A stretch of 64,000 nucleotides of DNA. Source: Norana najaformis. Its lineage: Eukaryota; Annelida; Clitellata; Crassiclitellata; Hormogastridae. The stretch covers positions 57,445,358-57,509,357 of the forward strand of contig OZ029913.1 of the NCBI GenBank assembly GCA_964023275.1, written 5' to 3'. This document shows, piece by piece, positions 53,301 through 61,500 of this stretch. Below the pieces are notes generated by a model, which worked only from the letters and a program-made list of their open reading frames with translations, did not search any database and was not told where the DNA came from. Each line of letters begins with the position of its first letter. Position 1 is the first letter of the stretch. The translations under genes and the position numbers were made by a program.

Positions 53301-55515
53301 AAACCATTTCATTCTTCTTTTCATGTTAGCTATCATGAATTGTTTAAAGTTATTTGTGACTTTTTAAAGATGACAATGTTGACTGAAAGCAGTGACTGTT
53401 GGAAGAAGTTCATTATTTGTTTAGGTAAAGCATTATGAATACTAACTAGCTCACCTTATGTGCATTTGATGTCGTCAGCTCCTTTTTTGTTTCAACCAGT
53501 AATCTGTTTTGCTGTAAAAAGTATTAATAAAGAAAAACAGGTTTACAAACACAGAAAATGTCATTGACAAGACAAGCCTGCACACAATATAAGCCTTTGT
53601 GGCTGTTGTTAATCGCCTTTGAGGCTGAGGTTAATTGCGCGCGTTATAAATGTCTGTTTAATAATAATAATTAATCATTTTGGATGGAACAATAAAAGGC
53701 CATTCACTCAATCAAGAGATAAGCAATACTTCCAGTAGACTACACCATTCTGGTATGCACAGTGGTTAAAACTGTGGCATATCCCTGAAAAAGTAATCAG
53801 TTCAAATCCAGGATGACCAAAATAAATGAAGGTAATTACAATTAAAACTACCCCGGTAATCCCAACTCTTTTACGATTTTTGGCTTCTGGTTTCTCTGGC
53901 CTATCAGAATTCGACCTGGCTTTTCCAATGGATTATAATTTTTGATTGGGATTTTGACTTGAAGCTGCCATCAACTGATACCTTGGGCATTATGATAATG
54001 GCATTATAGAATTCTTTAGATTAGATTAGATTCCAAAGGATGACAGTTTCCAATGCTGCATACCTGTAAAAGTCGAGCTGTGTCCAACTGACAGCTACGT
54101 AGCGTCTTCTGCAAGCTGAACATTTCTTTATCTTTTGCATCATCATCCGCCTACACAAAGCAGTAATTTCACACAAGTATTACCTCTGACAGTTGCATAC
54201 AACAGCTCTTTAAAGCAACCTGTTCTTCCAGTGTCCCTAAACTTTCCAGTGGATATTCCTACAAGCGCTTCCCATTCCAGTTCTGCAAAGCTGTTCAGTT
54301 TCCCACTACAAGTTCACCATATGCACTTGAACTTCCTTACAATGCTGTTTCAGAAGTCACATCACATACTGTCTTATAACAAGGTTGTGTTATTCTGTGG
54401 TCATTTTCTAAAGTTGAACTACCCAACTGTGTTATATCAGATTCTGTGTCATAATGAAGCATGTTTTAAGGAGGGCCAATGTATTTTAATTCACTCTTCA
54501 TACTGAATCATTCAAATGAATCATTCATAACTGCTAAGACAAGATTGTGGGGCATGGTAGCCGACTGGTTAGAGCGCTCAGCCTGTAACACAAAGAGTGT
54601 AGGTTCGAGCCTCCCCTGAGACGGTTACTGAGTAGGGACCTTGAGCAAGTCCTTCATTCACAATTGCTTTGTGCCTCAGATTCAGATTTACTGACCTTGC
54701 ATGCATAATTAATGCAATATAATAATAAAATAATAATAATAAGAATTAATTCAAGCAAGGCATTATTTGTACTGAGACACACCTCAAACAAACCAAAAAC
54801 ATAAGGAAATGCCTTTAGACTCACCTGTCGCTTTATTTGTTGAGTTGAACCTCTTTCCCCTACATCTTCAGCATGAGGCTTTTTCTAAAATTCATTTTGA
54901 GCAAGAAATTCATTTGAAGTACCATTCACCTTAACCCTTTCAGCCCATAACCCCAAAGGAAAATATCCTATCCATGGGCTCCTCGGAAAAAAGGGGTTTT
55001 AAGCACATTTAAGACAAAACGTTATTTACACTCAGGGATACTCCTTCCCTAACCTACTAATGCCAAAACTGTACCTTACAAGAGTAGTCCATCAAAAAGC
55101 TGCTGCTTTTCCGTATGCACATCTAAGCACTTGTACCCCTATGATTCCTAGCTAGCTGACTGGTGTGAGCACTCATCCTGTAAGGCGAAGTGTGTGGGTT
55201 TAAGCCTCCCCTCTCAGCACCATCATCAGTCAATGCTTAGTCACAAGATAGTGGCGCTTAATAAATACAGAATAAAAATAAAAATAATAATAAAAAAATA
55301 ATAATAATAATAATAATAATAATGCGAGGTCAGTTTCCTATTTCAGTGCCTTTCTATCTGAATCCAGCACCATAATCTCACCGCTTTTCAAGGCACATTT
55401 TCCGACATGGCCAAGGACGAGGCCTGATTTCCCAGATACACTTAAAGGGCTCCTAGCATAATTTTCTGTTCCTGAGGAATTATGCTTACTTTGGGCAAAA
55501 AATAATAATAACAGA

Positions 55516-55546
<31 letters not shown>

Positions 55547-58500
55547 TTTGTGTGAAAATTTGAATCATCAAGACTGAGATTTTAATCAGCAATAAAGAAA
55601 TGTCAAACTCTCCATTCCTTTACAAGTTATTTCATGTAGATTACTGTGCTATCACGATGCAATAAAGATACGCACTTTTACATAATCTACAAATCCAAAC
55701 TAGTTCATAACGAAGGCAGAAAGGAAATCAGTGTTATGAAACAGAGTTTTCACATATTTTAAACCACAGTTTTACATGAAGATGAAGCCAAAAGGAAGAA
55801 ATCGTCACTTGTACCTTATGTTTTGTAGCCTTCTTTGTTTTCTGAAGCTCAATGTCTTCTGTTCCTCTGTCTTTTTCTTTTGGCAGTTCATACTAAAACA
55901 ATCAGTTTTCATTAGCTAAATAGAAGCCAAGAAACTTAAGTGCGCAACCAGTTCCAAAAATACCAAACTACTCCTTGCTGAAGCAAGTGAGCATACGAGC
56001 ATATGAGTGACTAGGGAGTGAGCAAGCCAGCAAGCAGCTGAGAATAAGAATGGGCAAGTCTGCAGCTTTTACAGACTACTTAACTGACAAGACACCAAGA
56101 ACTGAACATTTAAGACAGTTACAATATCTAAGCGGCAAATGCCTCATTTAGACTAGAAAGTTCATCTGCACACACATAATGCTCAGATAAACCAAAAGTA
56201 ACCACTGGTGAGTTTCTGCATGCACATAGAGACCAGCCAACATAATCCCATCTACAGCTGACTGCTGACAATAATAAAATCATCAAAAACTAAGCAGGTA
56301 GAATCAAGTACTGAGTAAAACAGAAACATACATCTGAATATACATATATGTTAAATTTAACAAAATGAATGGTGTGCTGCACTGACCAAATTCTTGTTTT
56401 TCAAGTTATCAGTCAACCTGTGAAACAAAACAAACTTTGCATCATTAAGACACACCAGATGGCCATGCACAGGCTGCAACATATAATGCAAAACTTTGTA
56501 TGTATGTATATATACATGCACATTTACATTATGTATTGATGTACCTATAGGCTTATATCTACCAAGGTACATAAGTACGTATGCATGTATATACGTATGT
56601 ACAAACATGCACAATTGCCCTGTGCCATTGTGTTTGAGGCTTTGTCATTAGATAGTAGCACTTAATAAATACATAAATAAGAATGAGTATATACGCATAC
56701 ACGTACCTATTACCATTAAGTGTAATTGTAATTGTAAACTTAAGATTTCTACAGTGCCCAAAGAAAGCCAATCTACAGCACAAAGTAATACTGATCATAT
56801 TGTGCTGTAGTGTGGTGTCTTTCAGAGCTTCTTAAACGTGGCTTTAAGAGTAGGCTCTTAAAAGGCACTTTGTATATATCCATCAAAGAATTTATAAAAG
56901 AATTCATATACTGCCTTAAAGACCTCTAAAAATTCTGTTATACAAATATTCAGATATGAAACAAAAAGAAGCTCCACACACACACACACATATATATGTA
57001 TACATATGTATACATACATACATACACACTGGAGCTTATCAATCTCAAAAGGTTCATTAAACAACAAAATTTACTCACTTTTTAATCAGCAACGCTTGAC
57101 CTTCTAGTGTAGTGTTCAGGGTATTTAGTTTCGACTCATATGCTTCAGCAGCTAAGAGCAAAATTGAAACAGATTCATTTAAAATTTATCTGTAATTTTC
57201 TGCCAAAATTCCGGAATTGATTCAGTCAAAAATCAAGCAGATCAGTTAATGGGTTGCTTTTGTTATTTCTCTGCTTCAACCAAAAAATCCAATAAAACAA
57301 GGATTACTACTCTGAAGACTATTGTTGATGAATGAATGTAAATGAATAACCAGTTAGCAGTTACATTACCTTACCTTTTCAGTTCCACTATCATGAACTC
57401 TACATGTAGTTAAACATAAAACATACTTTTGGCACGCTCTCGCTGCAGAAGCTCGACAATCTCGGTGCTCAAGGCGCGATAGTTTATCCCAGGATCACTC
57501 TTTGATGGTGGAAGTAAATCCAACTTCTCTTCTGTAAATGTAACGTAACTGCAAACTTTTACAAAGTGGTCTTCAAGATATCCATAAATACCTGCTCCAT
57601 TAAGTAACACAGTCTCAATGCTTGTCTAGGATTAGAAAAGATTTAACATACATGAATCTAATTCAGCCACATCTCCAGCACTTCCATCATAATGCACAAA
57701 GTAGCAATTGATAAGGGAAACCACAATCCTCATTTGTTATACACTGGAGAAGTCTGGCTGAACTCCAACAGGTCAGGTAGACCAGAAGGCAGGAAGTGGT
57801 GAGTAAACAAGTTGAATTCAGTTCTTTCATTGGAAAATACATCATTGTACACAACAGCAGTTTAAAGATATTAACACTAAGACATTTAAGTAAGTAAGTA
57901 AGACTTTTGTTAGCACACAATGTGTCCATAGGCTGAGCAAGGAATCGTAGACAGAGTTCCACTAACCAATGTTCTGATGAGGTGATGAAGCCATGAGACT
58001 TAACTCATTACTCTTTTTCAGTAATGATAAATGTTGCTTTAGACTGCCTGCTTGCTCAACTGTCAAATCTTGACCTAGAACCGAACCTTTGTTGCCTATC
58101 GACTTTGTTTTGACTAAGCGCCAGTAAATAATCTGGTTCCTGTGACTCAGCTTTTGTTGGACACTGTAGAAATCTTGAGTTTACAATTATGATTACAAAT
58201 GGCAAATGTATGTACCGGTATATACGGAAGAAACTGAACATTTTTATAACATATTCTAGGTACCTCTCAAAGGTTCTCTTTGCCAGTCTAATGACATCAG
58301 ACTTCGTTAAAAACAAGTTTGTATCAAATATTGTTCAAACAACTGATGACCAGAAGGTTCTTACACACATGTAGAACCTACCAAGTCCCATCTATGGCTG
58401 ATAATCAGCATCAGTTGAGTGGTGGCTTTAATATTTAATACACCAATATCTAATATTTTGTAATATGTATTTAGAAACAATGTCTTGTAATATCAGACAC

Positions 58501-61500
58501 TAATGCGGCCAGAGCCTCCTCACAGATATACATACACTTTTTTGCAGTAATCATAAGTAATCATACTACATTAGTAATCATAAATAATCATACTATAATA
58601 GGAAGAGCTTACCCAAGTCAGCATCCTGCTTCTGAGAGTGCCTGGAAACATCAGAGAAGTTTATAATCCCTACTGCCTAAATTTGTAACCACAAAATGTA
58701 ATGTTAAATGTTAACTATTCACTGTGTAAACAACATACTTAATGAAGCTTCTCAAAACCTGCTCAGAAATCGTAACTGTAAATTTGTAAAGCGCCGCTTC
58801 AAGGTAGCCTCATCAGAGGCGCTCCCGACTCATCCAGAACTGGGGAATAATACAGAAGAGGGAGGGGAGAGGGAGAGAATCTCCCGTCGAAGGTCGGCAG
58901 ATAAGTCATTCCAGGAAGCAGGGCCAGCAAAACAGTAGAATGCATGCACAGAGAATGCACTTCTGATGAGTTTATCTTGAAGAGGTGCTATACAAATTTC
59001 AAATTACAGTTACAATTGCAGAGACATGTACAGATACTTGCAAACACAAATGACAGTGCCAATCTGCATGACAGACATGCTGCTGTGTAAGCTTAAAATT
59101 TCAACACTATGGACAGCAAACTCATAATTTTGCAAGCCTAGAAATTGACAACCTTACAGCAACATCAAATTGTGCATTTTGGTAAAACAAACACTAAAGT
59201 TCATCACAGGATCTTTAATTGGATTCATTCTTTAGCAGTAAGCCAGAGCAATGTTTCTGCCATACATTCTGATGTGTTTTTATGAATTTGGATAGCCTGC
59301 CTACTTCTCAGGCAGCAAATACAATGACAGAATCAGAAATTCTATGCAGTCTTGATCTACACCAGAACAAACACATATCTAGTGATAAATTGTGAAACAG
59401 CTTAGATGGGTCAAAGAATTAACAGAAAGGCATACAGGTATTAATTAATTACTAATTACCTGAAGTAGTCATTGAATTTGAGCATCAGTTGTTTATGAAT
59501 GGCTCGAAGTCTATCAACACTTTTGATGCTGTCATACAACAGCGACCTAAAACATTCAGGGTGCAAACATAGCAAAGCAGACCCAGTCATTGATAATTTG
59601 GGTAGATAGTGGATGACTAGCCATCAAAATATTCATCCTGTCACTCAGAAAAAATACGTTACTCCAATTCACACAACCACCTGAGAAGACCACAGCAGCC
59701 GGTATTTTATCCTTATCCTCTTTATCTCATTACAAAGAGTGGTCAACCAAGCGATAGGGGGGTCAAATTCCCATCAGGGCAGAAAGATGTTTCAAATTTC
59801 TACTTCACTTGCATCTCCTATCAAACTCAGCTACAAAATTTGTATACTTAATGTGAGCATAGTATTGTGCTGTATGGTCAGCAAGTTTTAAGTGTGCGCT
59901 TGCATACGAAATTTCCATCAGTCATTGGGTTATTGTGTTTGCACACCCTGATAACATGCTGCCTGGCACGGACCGAACACTTGGCAGAGTAACGTGATTG
60001 TCTGGCTGAGCATTTTTTCTATTATAAATCACTTTATTTAACTTTTCTATTATAAAACAATTTTTAACTTAATAAGGACCAAGAGTTTTCCTACTACACA
60101 AGAAACTCATCATAATGATGCCTTTGGGATCCATATCAGGAACCAGCTTATAATTAATGTGATCACGTTGTAATAAACTTATTTTGCACAGCTGAACTAA
60201 TTTTTGGATCCACGTTCCCAATCACATTACATCAGAATTCATGTCATACCGAAGAGCATTATAAAGAATATCAGTTGTACAACTTAGCTCTTCAGCTGTT
60301 AATTCAATCCCATGTAATTAAAGTAAGAATACCTATATCACTCTTGGCAGAAGTCAGTTAAGCACTAAACTGAGAAGAATATGAGTAAACTAACTGGACG
60401 GCATCGTTAGAGTTTTCGAGCTCCCTTTCCTCTATGGTAGTCTTAGCCCAGATCAAATCAAAGCTTGAAGCCTTCAGCCACTACAATTCACAGATAACAA
60501 ACAGTGGAAACTACAACTGTATACAAGCCACAAGTAACGGCAAAATCTGTCATCTTATTAATTTATTTAATTACTGAAAACACTTGTTACACATATCCAG
60601 ATCAGTTGGAACATGATGACTTGCATTGATTCTACAGCAAGCACAAGTAAAATTTGTGCACTGAGGTCTCGCCAGAATCTAGATAATTTCAAGGTTCATC
60701 CACTGAAGTGCGTTGCAGATTGTCTTTAGATCCAACACTTGCAGGTTCTAGCTTTTGAGACAGGAAACCGACTGCTTCACAAAAACTTTAAACAACCTCG
60801 TAGCATAGGATTATTTCTTGCACCAAGCAGAAGCTCTAAGAGCGAACATTAGATGGGAAACAAACTGCAGTTTCTGTGACATGCTGGCTAGGACACTTTG
60901 GAATTCATGGACTGCCAAGTCAGGATGTGGGTAAATGAATGAGCAGCATACCAAATCTCCTACTGTAACATATGGCAGAAAACTCTTGCTTAATTTTATC
61001 CACATAGACAGATGGGCTAATACAGAAGATATAAAATCGGTTCCAGCCCATAGGTGCACAAAGACTAATTAGTTAAATAACAACCAGTATGTAAAATACT
61101 AAACTGTAGTTAAATAACAACAACCAGTATGTAAAATACTAAACTGTAGTTAAATAACAACAACCAGTATGTAAAATACTAAACTGTAGTTAAATAACAA
61201 CAACCAGTATGTAAAATATTAAACTGTAGTTAAATAACAACAACCAGTATGTAAAATAATAAACTGTCAATACTTTATCACATGATAAATTGCCTAAGGG
61301 GATATCCAAATGTTTTTTCTTCTACCATCTGCAAGGGAGTGCAAGTTGGAGTGCAGCAAAATTCATTTGACTTTCATCATTCATTGTCCTTAAATGACTT
61401 CACCGATCAGAAACCCTTAATATAGTGTCAACTGTGAACTCTGGATGGGAATCTGTTGGTTTGGCTCTATGTATGTGCAAGAGTTCACCAATGGTTACTT

